64,000 bases of DNA from Sphingobium cupriresistens (lineage in GTDB: Bacteria > Pseudomonadota > Alphaproteobacteria > Sphingomonadales > Sphingomonadaceae): assembly GCF_004152865.1 (NCBI RefSeq), contig NZ_SEOO01000007.1, positions 80,894 through 144,893 on the forward strand, read 5' to 3'. Below the pieces are notes generated by a model. It saw nothing but the letters and a program-made list of their open reading frames with translations, did not search any database and was not told the origin of the DNA. Shown here piece after piece: positions 44,642 through 53,212 of this stretch. Position 1 is the first letter of the stretch; every line of letters starts with the position of its first letter. The position numbers were made by a program, and so were the translations under genes.

Positions 44642-46069
44642 TCAGTCGATATGCCACCAAGCGCTCGAATCCCGGCTGGCGACCAGCGTCAACCCGGCTT
44701 CGGACAGGCCTATGGCCTTGCCCGGCACCGCGATGGATACGAAGCGAGCGGCGTGGAGAGCCTTCTCGTCGAAGCGGACGAACTGGCTGCGCAGATTGAA
44801 ATCACCGCTCTTGCTGTCGGGTTGCAGGGTCAGCGATCCATCCTGGCCCGCGACCAGATAATGATCGGGCATCAATATGGGGGATAGCATGATGCTGCGG
44901 GCGCCGGCGCGGCCGGGCAGTTGGCGGAATTGGGTTTGCGCCAGCGACGGGTTGCCCGCGATCAGTTTCGTGCCGTCATGCGCCATCAGCCGCGTCGGGT
45001 CGGTGGACGAAATGAAGCGTTCGGGCAGGGGTCCATTGCCCACCGGCACGCCGAAATCGGGCGCGCCGTCAGCGGTGTAGTAAAGGCGCTGGACACGGGT
45101 GTGGCGGTCCGGGTTGAACAGCGGATCGCCCTGGATCGCTTCATAATCGCGGCCATGATAGACCAGGATGTCGCGGCCCTGTTCATCCACGGTGAAGCTG
45201 TTGTGGCCGGGGCCATAGACGCTGGTGGCCGTGTTGGTGACGAAGACCGGCTGGGGCGACTTGGCCCAGCTTTTGGCATCCAGCAGGTCCGCATTTTCGT
45301 CGGCCGTCAGCATCCCCAGGCAATAGCGCGCATCGGTGGCGCTGGCCGAATAGGTCATGAACAGGCGGCCGTTGCGGTGCAGGATGGCCGGGGCCTCGGC
45401 CACCTTGTAGCCGCGAATTTCCCAGTCGAGTGTCGGCACGGTCAGGCGGGTGACCTGACTGCCCAGCTTCAGCGGGGATTCCAGCTTGGCGATATAAAGG
45501 TTGCTGTTCGTTTCGATTCCCGGCTCGCGCTGCGCCCAGGCGAAATAGCGCACGCCCTTGTGGACGAAGCTGGTCGAATCGAGGTTGAAGCTGTCCCAGG
45601 GCGTTTCCAGTTCGCCCAGCAGGCTCCACTTGCCGGTCATCGGATCGGCGCCGTCGCAGATGACGGCATAGGTGCGGATGCGGAACACATCGTCGCCACC
45701 ACCGCTGGGGCCGGCGGCGAAATACATGATCCACCGGCCGTCGATCTGGTGCAGTTCGGGCGCCCAGATGAAGCCGGAACGCGGTCCGTTCGCCTCGTGC
45801 CGCCACAGCACGGCCTCGGTCGCGGTGGTCAGGCCAGCGATCGTCTTTGACCGGCGTAGCACCAGCCGGTCATATTCGGGCACGGAGCCGGTAAGATAAT
45901 AATAGCCGTCGTCGTGCCGGAACACCTGGGCGTCGGCGCGCTGCTTGACGAGCGGGTTGATCGGGCCGGGCGCGGTCGCCGGGGGCGATGCGGCGCGGGC
46001 GACGCCGGACGCGGCGGAGAGGGCGGCGGCGGTGCCGATGAAACCGCGGCGGGATAGGGCTAGGGACAT
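44642..46069 (-). CDS. Glycoside hydrolase family 43 protein (arabinofuranosidase-like)
   Basis: A 475-residue exported enzyme with a twin-arginine-like leader (LALSRRGFIGTAAALSAASG). The five-bladed propeller is seen in DAQVFRHDDGYYYLTGSVPEYDR (with Asp for the general base), SGFIWAPELHQIDGRWIMYFA, and the KVAEAPAILHRNGRLFMTYS acid motif with Glu. A C-terminal 100 residues (LMPDHYLVAGQDGSLTLQPD and after) resemble an AbfB-type arabinose-binding module, though this is a weak match. It probably removes arabinofuranosyl units. An operator is at 46088-46102, just before the start. Confidence 0.82.
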   Translation of the reverse strand: MSLALSRRGFIGTAAALSAASGVARAASPPATAPGPINPLVKQRADAQVFRHDDGYYYLTGSVPEYDRLVLRRSKTIAGLTTATEAVLWRHEANGPRSGFIWAPELHQIDGRWIMYFAAGPSGGGDDVFRIRTYAVICDGADPMTGKWSLLGELETPWDSFNLDSTSFVHKGVRYFAWAQREPGIETNSNLYIAKLESPLKLGSQVTRLTVPTLDWEIRGYKVAEAPAILHRNGRLFMTYSASATDARYCLGMLTADENADLLDAKSWAKSPQPVFVTNTATSVYGPGHNSFTVDEQGRDILVYHGRDYEAIQGDPLFNPDRHTRVQRLYYTADGAPDFGVPVGNGPLPERFISSTDPTRLMAHDGTKLIAGNPSLAQTQFRQLPGRAGARSIMLSPILMPDHYLVAGQDGSLTLQPDSKSGDFNLRSQFVRFDEKALHAARFVSIAVPGKAIGLSEAGLTLVASRDSSAWWHID

Positions 46070-46087
46070 CAGTGTCTCTCCGAAGGT

Positions 46088-46102
46088 GTTAGTCGGACTA
46101 AT
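46088..46102. promoter_or_regulatory. 15-bp GntR operator between the two GH43 genes
   Basis: GTTAGTCGGACTAAT; its core TTAGTC-G-GACTAA is a perfect palindrome, the most symmetric copy of the family. It lies in the 36-base gap between the two GH43 genes and gives this gene its own regulated promoter. Confidence 0.65.
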
Positions 46103-46105
46103 GGA

Positions 46106-47137
46106 TTAATAGTGGGCTTGCGGCCAGCCATCGGCACCCCAGGTGACGGGGGCGATGCGCAGGGTGGGGGCACCGTTCGCCTGTTTGTCATAGGCGTGGT
46201 AGACGACATAGTCTTCGCCGTCCTTGTCGTGGAGCCAGCCCGCATGGCCGGGACCGCGGAATCGCTGCTGTTCCTGCAGATCGGCACGCAGGAAGATGGT
46301 GCCGCCGCCTTCCATCAGGGGGCTGCCATCCTTGCCCAGATAGGGGCCGGTGATCGCCTTCGATCGCCCCATAACGGTATAATAAGTGCTGTTCACGCCC
46401 TTGCAGCAATAGTCGTAGCTGACCATCAGCCAGTAATAGCCGCCATGGTCGATGATGAACGGCGCTTCGACCGGAGCAGGGCCGCCTGCGGGGGCGGGGC
46501 GGCGGGCGATACTGACCGGCTTGGCCTTCGCATCCTTAGGCTTGCCGGTCTTCGGGTCCAGTGCGAACAGCTTGATACCGGTCCAGAAGCTGCCGAGCGA
46601 CAGCCAGTGGCGGCCCTCCCGGTCGATGATGAAATTGGGATCGATGGCGTTATAGTCGTCGTCCTTGGTGGACAGGACGACCAGCCCCTCGTCGCGCCAA
46701 CCGTAATTTTTCGCCTTGGGGTCCAGCGTCGGGCTGGTGGCGAGGCCGATGGCGGAGCGGTTCGAACCGAAGGTCGAGACGGAATAATAGAGCCGATAGC
46801 GGCCGTTGACATAGGAAATGTCGGGCGCCCACATGCCGTCGCTGCCGGGGATCGCTTCCTTCGCCCAGGCAGGCAGCGCGGTGAAGATCGGATCGCCCGC
46901 GGTCCAGTGGATCAGGTCCGGCGAGGTGCGCGTCTCGATCAGCCGTTTGCCATGGCCGGTGCTGAACACATGATAGATATCGCCTTCGCGGGCGATGACC
47001 GGATCATGGGTGGGCACGAGGTCACCAGTCAGGCGGCTGCCCAGCGTGGGCGCGGCGGGCTGCGCCGCCGCTTGCGCGCAGATGGGGCCGGTCAGGAGGG
47101 CGAGGCCCAGCAATGTCACAAGCGTCTGCCGCTTCAT
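46106..47137 (-). CDS. GH43 arabinan endo-1,5-alpha-L-arabinosidase-like enzyme
   Basis: A 343-residue exported enzyme (leader MKRQTLVTLLGLALLTGPICAQA). It has the arabinanase form of GH43: LVPTHDPVIAREGDIYHVFSTG with the catalytic Asp, GSDGMWAPDISYVNGRYRLYYSVSTFGSN, NAIDPNFIIDREGRHWLSLGSFW, and VEAPFIIDHGGYYWLMVSYDYCCKG with the acid Glu. It would cut the alpha-1,5 backbone of arabinan. The start at 47137 has GAGAGG upstream; ORF extension to 47209 is not used. It lies 77 bases downstream of the GH51 gene in the same direction. Confidence 0.9.
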   Translation of the reverse strand: MKRQTLVTLLGLALLTGPICAQAAAQPAAPTLGSRLTGDLVPTHDPVIAREGDIYHVFSTGHGKRLIETRTSPDLIHWTAGDPIFTALPAWAKEAIPGSDGMWAPDISYVNGRYRLYYSVSTFGSNRSAIGLATSPTLDPKAKNYGWRDEGLVVLSTKDDDYNAIDPNFIIDREGRHWLSLGSFWTGIKLFALDPKTGKPKDAKAKPVSIARRPAPAGGPAPVEAPFIIDHGGYYWLMVSYDYCCKGVNSTYYTVMGRSKAITGPYLGKDGSPLMEGGGTIFLRADLQEQQRFRGPGHAGWLHDKDGEDYVVYHAYDKQANGAPTLRIAPVTWGADGWPQAHY

Positions 47138-47214
47138 GCGGGCCTCTCCATTCATCATCGCATCCAGGGGATTGGAGCGGGCGATGATTCCACCCGCCGC
47201 CCGCTCCAAACAGG

Positions 47215-48783
47215 TTATTGCAGTTCCAGCACCACCACCGATTTGGCCGGCAGCGTCACGGTCAGCGTGCCGCCGCTGACTTGCGCGCCGGTGAAGGCGA
47301 CGGGCTTGACGGTTTCGGGCGCATCGAACGTGTTGTGGGCGTTCATTGCGCCGGCGGTCAGGATACGGCCGGTGACGCTGGCGGCATTCAGGCCGCCGAG
47401 CTTGACCGTGACCATGTTGGCCTGATTGGGATCAAGGTTGGACAGGCCGACATGGACCTTCCCATCCTTGCCCCGCACCGCAGAGCCGCTGACGGCCGGC
47501 ATCACGAACTGGTCCTTATTATACCAGGGCGTGTCGATGCTGATCGGCAACACGGTCGCGTCCTGCCACGGCTTGTACATTTCGAAGACATGATAGGTGG
47601 GGGTGAGCACCATCTTCTTGCCGTCGGTCAGGATCATCGTCTGGAGGACGTTCACCATCTGCGCGATCGCGCTCATCTTCACCCGCTCGGCATGTTTGGC
47701 GAAAATGTCGAGATGGATCGACGCGACAAGCGCATCGCGCATCGTGTTCTGCTGGCGCAGGAAGCCGGGATGGGTGCCGGGGTCCTGCGCATACCAAGTG
47801 CCCCATTCGTCCACCGCTAGGAAGATGCGCTTGGCCGGGTCATACTTGTCCATGATGGCGGTGTGCTTGGTGATCAATTCATCCATGTGCACGGCTTTGG
47901 ACAGGGTGTCGGCCCAGAGGGTCTCGTCGAAATTGACCGGATCGGCCTTGGGTGGCCAGCCGCCCTGGGGCAGGGTGTAATAATGGAGCGAAACGCCATC
48001 GAGCTGCGCGCCGGCTTCCCGCATCATCACTTCGGTCCAGTTGTAATCGTCGACATTGGCGCCCGCCGCGATCTTCAATATCTTGGTGCCGCTCGGCGCC
48101 TTGATGAAGGTGGCGTAGCGACGGGTGACGTCGGCGGCATATTCGGCGCGCATGTTGCCGCCGCAGCCCCACAGTTCGTTGCCTACGCCGAAATAGGGCA
48201 CGGCCCAGGGTTCCTTATGGCCGTTCCTGGCGCGTTCGTCGGCCAGCGTGCCGGCGGGCGAGGTCATATATTCGACCCATTCGGCCATTTCCTGCGGCGT
48301 GCCGTTGCCGACATTGCCCGCGACATAGGCTTCCGCGCCGATCTGACGGATCAGTTCGAAAAATTCATGGGTGCCCACGATGTTGGGTTCGGTCACGCCG
48401 CCCCAATGGGTGTTGATCTTGACCGGGCGCTTGGCTTTGCCGCCAATGCCTTCACGCCAATGATATTCGTCGGCGAAGCAGCCGCCGGGCCAGCGCACGA
48501 CGGGAACCGATAGATTCTTAAGCGCCGCAATCACGTCGTTGCGGAAACCGTTGGTGTTGGGGATCGACTTGTCGTTGCCGACCCACAGGCCACCATAGAT
48601 GCCGTTGCCCAGATGTTCGGCGAACTGGGTGAAGATGCGCCTGTCATAGACCGGGCCGGGCTTGGCGGCGTCGATCGTGGCGGTCGTGGGCTTGCCGCCG
48701 GTGTCGGCGCTGGCGGGCTGCCAAACCAAGGCGCTGGCGCAGAACAGCAGCGCGCTGGCGGTGCGGCGCAGGGTCTTTGTCAT
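47215..48783 (-). CDS. GH51 alpha-L-arabinofuranosidase
   Basis: A 522-residue exported enzyme (leader KTLRRTASALLFCASALVWQPASA). The catalytic acid/base is the Glu of GVGNELWGCGG and the nucleophile the Glu of FLAVDEWGTWY; SLHYYTLPQGGWPPK lies between them, in GH51 order, with a C-terminal beta domain. It releases terminal L-arabinofuranose from arabino-oligosaccharides. It starts at 48783 and lies 21 bases after the L-arabinose dehydrogenase stop, so it shares an operon with araA and araD1. Confidence 0.93.
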   Translation of the reverse strand: MTKTLRRTASALLFCASALVWQPASADTGGKPTTATIDAAKPGPVYDRRIFTQFAEHLGNGIYGGLWVGNDKSIPNTNGFRNDVIAALKNLSVPVVRWPGGCFADEYHWREGIGGKAKRPVKINTHWGGVTEPNIVGTHEFFELIRQIGAEAYVAGNVGNGTPQEMAEWVEYMTSPAGTLADERARNGHKEPWAVPYFGVGNELWGCGGNMRAEYAADVTRRYATFIKAPSGTKILKIAAGANVDDYNWTEVMMREAGAQLDGVSLHYYTLPQGGWPPKADPVNFDETLWADTLSKAVHMDELITKHTAIMDKYDPAKRIFLAVDEWGTWYAQDPGTHPGFLRQQNTMRDALVASIHLDIFAKHAERVKMSAIAQMVNVLQTMILTDGKKMVLTPTYHVFEMYKPWQDATVLPISIDTPWYNKDQFVMPAVSGSAVRGKDGKVHVGLSNLDPNQANMVTVKLGGLNAASVTGRILTAGAMNAHNTFDAPETVKPVAFTGAQVSGGTLTVTLPAKSVVVLELQ

Positions 48784-48804
48784 GTCCGTCCTCTCCTGTT
48801 GATA

Positions 48805-49731
48805 TCAGTCGTGAAATGCTTGCGTGGTCTGGCGCTTGCCGCGCAGGAAGGCGTCGGCGACCAGCCGCAGCGGGCTGGTGTCGACATCCGACCGGCCGCC
48901 CCGGATCAGCGTGGCGAAACGGGCGTAGAGACCGGCATATTCGACATCCTCGCCATGCTCGGTGCCGCTGGGCAGGGTCAGCACCGCGCCGCCCTGCGCC
49001 AGTTTCAGCGTGCCGGCGTCGGTTTCGACCATGATGTCCCAGCTTTGCGGCCCGGTCTGACGCCAGTCGAGATCCATATGGATCGCCGCGCCCGCGGTAT
49101 CGCGAAAGCTGAGGTCCGCGGCGATCGGCGCGGCGCGATTTTCCGGCAGCACCAGCGTCGCGTCCTTCAGGAAGAAGGGACGCGGCAAGATATGGGTGAC
49201 GATCGACAGCGCGTTGATGCCGGGATCGAAGACGCCGAGGCCGCCGGGCTGCCAGATCCAGGCCTGGCCCGGATGCCAGACGCAGACATCCTCGCGCCAG
49301 ACGATCGATACCTTCTCGATCTTGCGCTCGGCCAGCCAGGCGCGTGCCGGGGCGACCCCGGCGGCGAAGCGGCTGTGCCAGGCGGCGAACAGGCTGACGC
49401 CGACCTTGTCGGCCTGGACCTTGAGCGCCTCCACCTCTGCCAGAGTCGCGCTGGGCGGCTTTTCCAGGAAGAGGTGGACGCCCTTCGTCAGCGCCTGCGC
49501 CGCCAGGTCGTAACGGACCTGGGGCGGGGTGCAGAGGGCGATCGCGTCCACCGCCGGACCCTGGGCGAGCAGATCGTCCAGGCTGGCATGGTGCGGCACG
49601 CCGTCCAGCCCGGCATCATGCGGGCTGACGGTCGCGGCCAGGCTAAAGGCGCTATTGCCCCGGATTGCGGGTACATGCTGATCGCGCGCGATCTTGCCTA
49701 TGCCCACGATCGCGATACGGATCGGGTCCAT
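48805..49731 (-). CDS. araA: L-arabinose 1-dehydrogenase (Gfo/Idh/MocA family)
   Basis: A 308-residue cytosolic oxidoreductase. The Rossmann start is IAIVGIGKIARDQHVPAI, then LCTPPQVRYDLAAQAL, HLFLEKPPSATLAEV with the catalytic Lys, and the GGLGVFDPGINALSIVTHILPR segment. From memory the sequence aligns almost end to end with Azospirillum brasilense L-arabinose 1-dehydrogenase. It oxidises L-arabinose (or D-galactose) to the 1,4-lactone as the first step of the non-phosphorylating route. It lies between AraD1 (5-base gap) and GH51. The symbol follows the Azospirillum naming. Confidence 0.9.
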   Translation of the reverse strand: MDPIRIAIVGIGKIARDQHVPAIRGNSAFSLAATVSPHDAGLDGVPHHASLDDLLAQGPAVDAIALCTPPQVRYDLAAQALTKGVHLFLEKPPSATLAEVEALKVQADKVGVSLFAAWHSRFAAGVAPARAWLAERKIEKVSIVWREDVCVWHPGQAWIWQPGGLGVFDPGINALSIVTHILPRPFFLKDATLVLPENRAAPIAADLSFRDTAGAAIHMDLDWRQTGPQSWDIMVETDAGTLKLAQGGAVLTLPSGTEHGEDVEYAGLYARFATLIRGGRSDVDTSPLRLVADAFLRGKRQTTQAFHD

Positions 49732-49736
49732 CTGTG

Positions 49737-50729
49737 TCAGAGCGCCTGGACAGCGACCTGGACAGCTGGCGCGCGTTGTAGCGGATTGCGCACCGGCAGG
49801 GTGAAGGGGGCAGCGAGGATTTCGAATACATCGCCTTCCTGCGGTGCGATGCCGTCGCTGAAGGACAGGGTGGCCGTGCCGAAGAAATGGACATGCACGT
49901 CGCCCGCGCGGCGGAACAGGTCATATTTGAAATGATGATGTTCCAGATTGGCGAAACTGTGCGACATATTGCCTTCGCCCGACAGGAACGGCTTTTCCCA
50001 GATCACTTCGCCATCGCGCAGGATGCGGCTCGACCCTTCGATATGATCGGGCGGCGTGCCGACCAGCAGTTCCGGGCCGAGTGCGGCCTGGCGTAGCTTG
50101 GAGTGGGCGAGCCACAGATAATTGTGCCGCTCGGTCACATGGTCGCTGAACTCGTTGGCGAGCGCGAGGCCGAGGCGATAGGGCGTGCCGTCTTCGCCGA
50201 TGATGTAGACGCCGGCGATTTCCGGCTCCTCGCCGCCATCCTGGGCGAAGGCGGGCATGGTCAGCGGATCGGTCGGGCCGACCAGTTGCGACCCGTCGCC
50301 CTTGTAAAACCATTCGGGCTGCTGGCCGGTTTCGCCAGCGGCAGGCTTGCCGCCTTCCAGACCTTCCAGGAACATGCGCATCGAATCGGTCTGCTTCTCG
50401 GCGGCAGCGGCTTCGCGGTGCATCTTGTCGCGACCCTCGGCGGAACCCAGATGAGTGAGGCCGGTGCCGGTCAACTGGACATGCGCGTCATCGTCATGAT
50501 CGATGGGGGCGAGCAGGCGGTTGGCTTCGAACTCGGCGGCGATATCCACGGCATCGCCTTGGCCAGCGGCTGCGACCGCGGCGGCGAGGCTGATCTTCTG
50601 CGCGATCGCATGGAGCGCCAGCGCGCGGATCGTGGCGAAGCCCGGCACGACATAAGCGGCGTCGCCCTGCGCGGCGATGACCGTCCGCTCGCCACTGTCC
50701 GAACGGTGCTGCAACAGGCGCAATGTCAT
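49737..50729 (-). CDS. AraD1/GguC-family (fumarylacetoacetate hydrolase-like) protein
   Basis: A 330-residue protein of the FAH superfamily as found in sugar-acid loci (AraD1/GguC group). Seen features are FYKGDGSQLVGPTDPLTMPAFAQDGGEEPEIAGVYIIG and NEFSDHVTERHNYLWLAHSKLR, with Glu and Asp residues that would hold the metal. FAH-like enzymes hydrolyse or dehydrate keto acids; in this pathway it may act on the 2-keto-3-deoxy-L-arabonate stage. I do not know a proven reaction. It is the first gene of the minus-strand operon, divergent from the GntR gene across the 50839 operator. Confidence 0.8.
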   Translation of the reverse strand: MTLRLLQHRSDSGERTVIAAQGDAAYVVPGFATIRALALHAIAQKISLAAAVAAAGQGDAVDIAAEFEANRLLAPIDHDDDAHVQLTGTGLTHLGSAEGRDKMHREAAAAEKQTDSMRMFLEGLEGGKPAAGETGQQPEWFYKGDGSQLVGPTDPLTMPAFAQDGGEEPEIAGVYIIGEDGTPYRLGLALANEFSDHVTERHNYLWLAHSKLRQAALGPELLVGTPPDHIEGSSRILRDGEVIWEKPFLSGEGNMSHSFANLEHHHFKYDLFRRAGDVHVHFFGTATLSFSDGIAPQEGDVFEILAAPFTLPVRNPLQRAPAVQVAVQAL

Positions 50730-50838
50730 GAAACTCTCCTCCCGCGCGCCTGGAAACGGCGCTCAATCCAAACCACAAGCGTCCAGCCGCACGCCCGACC
50801 ATCGTCCGGTTGGGCGATGCGGCGGCGGTGAATCTGCT

Positions 50839-50853
50839 AATTACTCCGACATA
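50839..50853. promoter_or_regulatory. 15-bp GntR operator in the araD1 / gntR divergent region
   Basis: AATTACTCCGACATA, one of the five copies of the locus motif. It lies 79 bases before the GntR start and 110 before the AraD1 start, so it may control both directions. Confidence 0.65.
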
Positions 50854-50931
50854 TTACAGGATGATGGTAATGGCAATGCTTGTATTATAGGGACGGATAT
50901 GCCTGATTGGGGAAAGGCGAGAGGAGCGGAA

Positions 50932-51696
50932 ATGGTGAAGGAAAATCCGTCTTTGCATAGCGATGAGACGGACAATAGCGGCGGAGCCAAAGCGGTTCGG
51001 GGTCCGGGGCGGCGGTTGCACGGCGCGATCGCGCACAAGCTGGGCATGGCGATCTTGTCCGGCCAATATCAGCCGGGCGACGTGCTGTCGGGCGAAGTTG
51101 CTTTCGCCGAAGAATTGGAAGTGTCGCGCAGCGCCTATCGCGAAGCGATCCAGGTGCTGACAGCCAAGGGGCTGGTCGAAAGCAGGCCCAAGGCGGGCAC
51201 CCGTGTCCTGCCGCGCAACCGCTGGAACCTGCTCGACCCCGAAGTGCTGGCCTGGGCCTTTGCCGGCGAGCCGGACATCCAGTTCGTGCGCGACCTGTTC
51301 GAACTGCGCGCCATCGTCGAGCCGGCCGCCGCGCGGCTGGCGGCGCAGCGCCGTGACAAGGAGGATCTGCGGATCATGAAGGACGCGCTTGCCGCGATGC
51401 GCCGCCACACGCTGGCGACCGAGGCGGGGCGGGCGGCTGACCGCGATTTCCACAATGCGATCCTGCACGCGACGCGCAACGACGCGCTGCTGGTGCTGAC
51501 CGCCAGCATCGGCGCGGCGGTGAACTGGACGACGCAATATAAACAGCGCGCCCGCGCTTTGCCGCGCAACCCGATTCCCGACCATGTCCGCGTCTATGAC
51601 GCGATCGCCGCGGGCGATCCCGCGGCCGCGGCGGAGGCGATGGGCGTGCTGGTCGATCTGGCGCTGGAGGATACGGCGAGCGCGATGGAGCGATGA
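50932..51696 (+). CDS. GntR-family regulator, FadR/FCD subfamily
   Basis: A 254-residue regulator. The N-terminal winged helix (GDVLSGEVAFAEELEVSRSAYREAIQVLTAKGLVESRPKAGTRVLPR) and C-terminal FCD domain (FVRDLFELRAIVEPAAARLAA, DRDFHNAILHATRNDALL) are clear. An in-frame ATG at 50899 exists, but AGAGGAG before 50932 is the better ribosome site. It is divergent from the AraD1/AraA/GH51 operon. It is the only GntR gene in the window and probably binds the five ACTCNGAC-type sites of the arabinan locus. The effector is probably an L-arabinose intermediate; this is inferred. Confidence 0.9.
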   Translation: MVKENPSLHSDETDNSGGAKAVRGPGRRLHGAIAHKLGMAILSGQYQPGDVLSGEVAFAEELEVSRSAYREAIQVLTAKGLVESRPKAGTRVLPRNRWNLLDPEVLAWAFAGEPDIQFVRDLFELRAIVEPAAARLAAQRRDKEDLRIMKDALAAMRRHTLATEAGRAADRDFHNAILHATRNDALLVLTASIGAAVNWTTQYKQRARALPRNPIPDHVRVYDAIAAGDPAAAAEAMGVLVDLALEDTASAMER

Positions 51697-51717
51697 AAAA
51701 AAGAGGTTTGCCAAAAT

Positions 51718-51755
51718 AAAAAGGCCGGAGCGGATATGCCGCTCCGGCCCTTTTT
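51718..51755. terminator. Bidirectional terminator between GntR and the sugar transporter
   Basis: An 11-bp stem (GGCCGGAGCGG / CCGCTCCGGCC) with loop ATATG, flanked by an A run on the left and TTTTT on the right. It serves both convergent transcripts. Confidence 0.9.
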
Positions 51756-51782
51756 GCCATCCGAAGTGCGACCCTCGGCCCG

Positions 51783-53090
51783 TTATGCTTCGACCTGCTG
51801 GTCCGGCAGCGCATTGGTCGTCTTCGACCCCCAGAGCGCATAGAAGAGGATGTAGAGTTCGCAGATCGCGGTCAGCAGGAAGCTGGTCTGCAGGCCGTAA
51901 TGGTCCGCCAGCCAGCCCTGCACCACGACCAGCGCGCCGCCGGCGATCGCCATGATGAGCAGGCCCGAACCTTCTTCGGTCAGCGGGCCAAGCCCTTTAA
52001 TGCCGAGCGTGAAGATGGTCGGGAACATGATCGAATGGAACAGGCCGACCAGGATCAGCGACCACATGGCGACCGGGCCGGTGGTGAAGACCGTGACCAG
52101 CATCACGATGAACGCGCCGATCGAGAAGGCGGCGAGGACATGGCCCGCATCGAACTTCTGCATGATCGCAGACCCCGCGAACCGGCCTACCATCATGCCG
52201 CCCCACAGGAAGGTGAGATAACGGCCCGCCTGCTCGTGGGTCAGGTTGGCGATGTCTGGCTGGCTGACGAAGTTGACGAACAGGTTGGCGACGCCGATTT
52301 CGGCGATCAGGTAGATGAAGATCGCCGGGATGCCGAACACCAGGTTGCGATGGTTCCAGAGCGAATGTTTCTTGCGCTCTTCCTTGTTGTGGCGCTGCGT
52401 CGCATTGCCCATGGCGGGCAAGGGAAAGCGGGCGATGACGATGGCCAGCACCGCCAGCACGGCCGCGACGATCACATAGGGCAGGATCACGGACTGGGCG
52501 TCGGCCAGCCGTTCGGCCTGGGTCAGGACGACATCGCCCTGCGCCGTGCCGCCCTTGGACCGGCCCAGGATCAGATAGGCGCCGAACAGCGGCGCCAGCA
52601 TCGTGCCGGCCGAGTTCATCGCCTGCACCAGATTGAGCCGCGACGAGGCGGTTTCGGGCTTGCCGACGATCGCGACATAGGGGTTGGCCGCGACCTGCAG
52701 CAGGGTGATGCCGCTGGCGATGACGAACAGCATGACCAGGGTTACGCCATAGGAGGGGATCGACGCTGCGACCGTCATGCCCAGCGCGCCGGCCGCCATG
52801 ATGAGCAGGCCGATGACCAGCGACTTCTGGTAACCGACCCGTTCGATCAGCTTGGCCGATGGGATCGACGCCACGAAATAGGCGATGAACCAGACCGATT
52901 CGATCAGGGTCGTCTGGGTGTAGCTCAGCTCGAACACGCTGCGCAGATGCGGCAGCAGCGTGTTGTTGATGACGGTGATGAAGCCCCACATGAAGAAGAG
53001 GCTGGCCAGCAACGCCAGCGCCGGGCCGTAGCGCGTGCCGGGATTGTGCGTCGCGGTTACGCCCGCGCCTGATGAGATCGGTCCTGCCAT
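51783..53090 (-). CDS. Sugar MFS transporter, FucP-like family
   Basis: A 435-residue inner-membrane symporter with 12 helices. The family motif near the N-terminus is LASLFFMWGFITVINNTLLPHL, and the middle segment GITLLQVAANPYVAIVGKPETASSRLNLVQAMNSAGTMLAPLFGAYL is typical of FucP/GluP-type proton symporters. It likely imports L-arabinose released in the periplasm. It is divergent from the aldose epimerase gene with the 53152 operator between them. Confidence 0.9.
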   Translation of the reverse strand: MAGPISSGAGVTATHNPGTRYGPALALLASLFFMWGFITVINNTLLPHLRSVFELSYTQTTLIESVWFIAYFVASIPSAKLIERVGYQKSLVIGLLIMAAGALGMTVAASIPSYGVTLVMLFVIASGITLLQVAANPYVAIVGKPETASSRLNLVQAMNSAGTMLAPLFGAYLILGRSKGGTAQGDVVLTQAERLADAQSVILPYVIVAAVLAVLAIVIARFPLPAMGNATQRHNKEERKKHSLWNHRNLVFGIPAIFIYLIAEIGVANLFVNFVSQPDIANLTHEQAGRYLTFLWGGMMVGRFAGSAIMQKFDAGHVLAAFSIGAFIVMLVTVFTTGPVAMWSLILVGLFHSIMFPTIFTLGIKGLGPLTEEGSGLLIMAIAGGALVVVQGWLADHYGLQTSFLLTAICELYILFYALWGSKTTNALPDQQVEA

Positions 53091-53151
53091 TCATCCTTCT
53101 CCACTGCAGTTCCAGCAGCGGGCCGCCCGATCAAGGGTTGCGCCCGCTTAT

Positions 53152-53166
53152 TTTGTCGGAGTATAT
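53152..53166. promoter_or_regulatory. 15-bp GntR operator between the MFS transporter and galM
   Basis: TTTGTCGGAGTATAT (reverse ATATACTCCGACAAA), the fifth copy of the motif, 62 bases before the transporter start and 47 before the galM start. Confidence 0.6.
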
Positions 53167-53212
53167 CTCCCTCAACCGCCCGTCAATGGGCGCAGCTACT
53201 GGGAGGAAGTCC

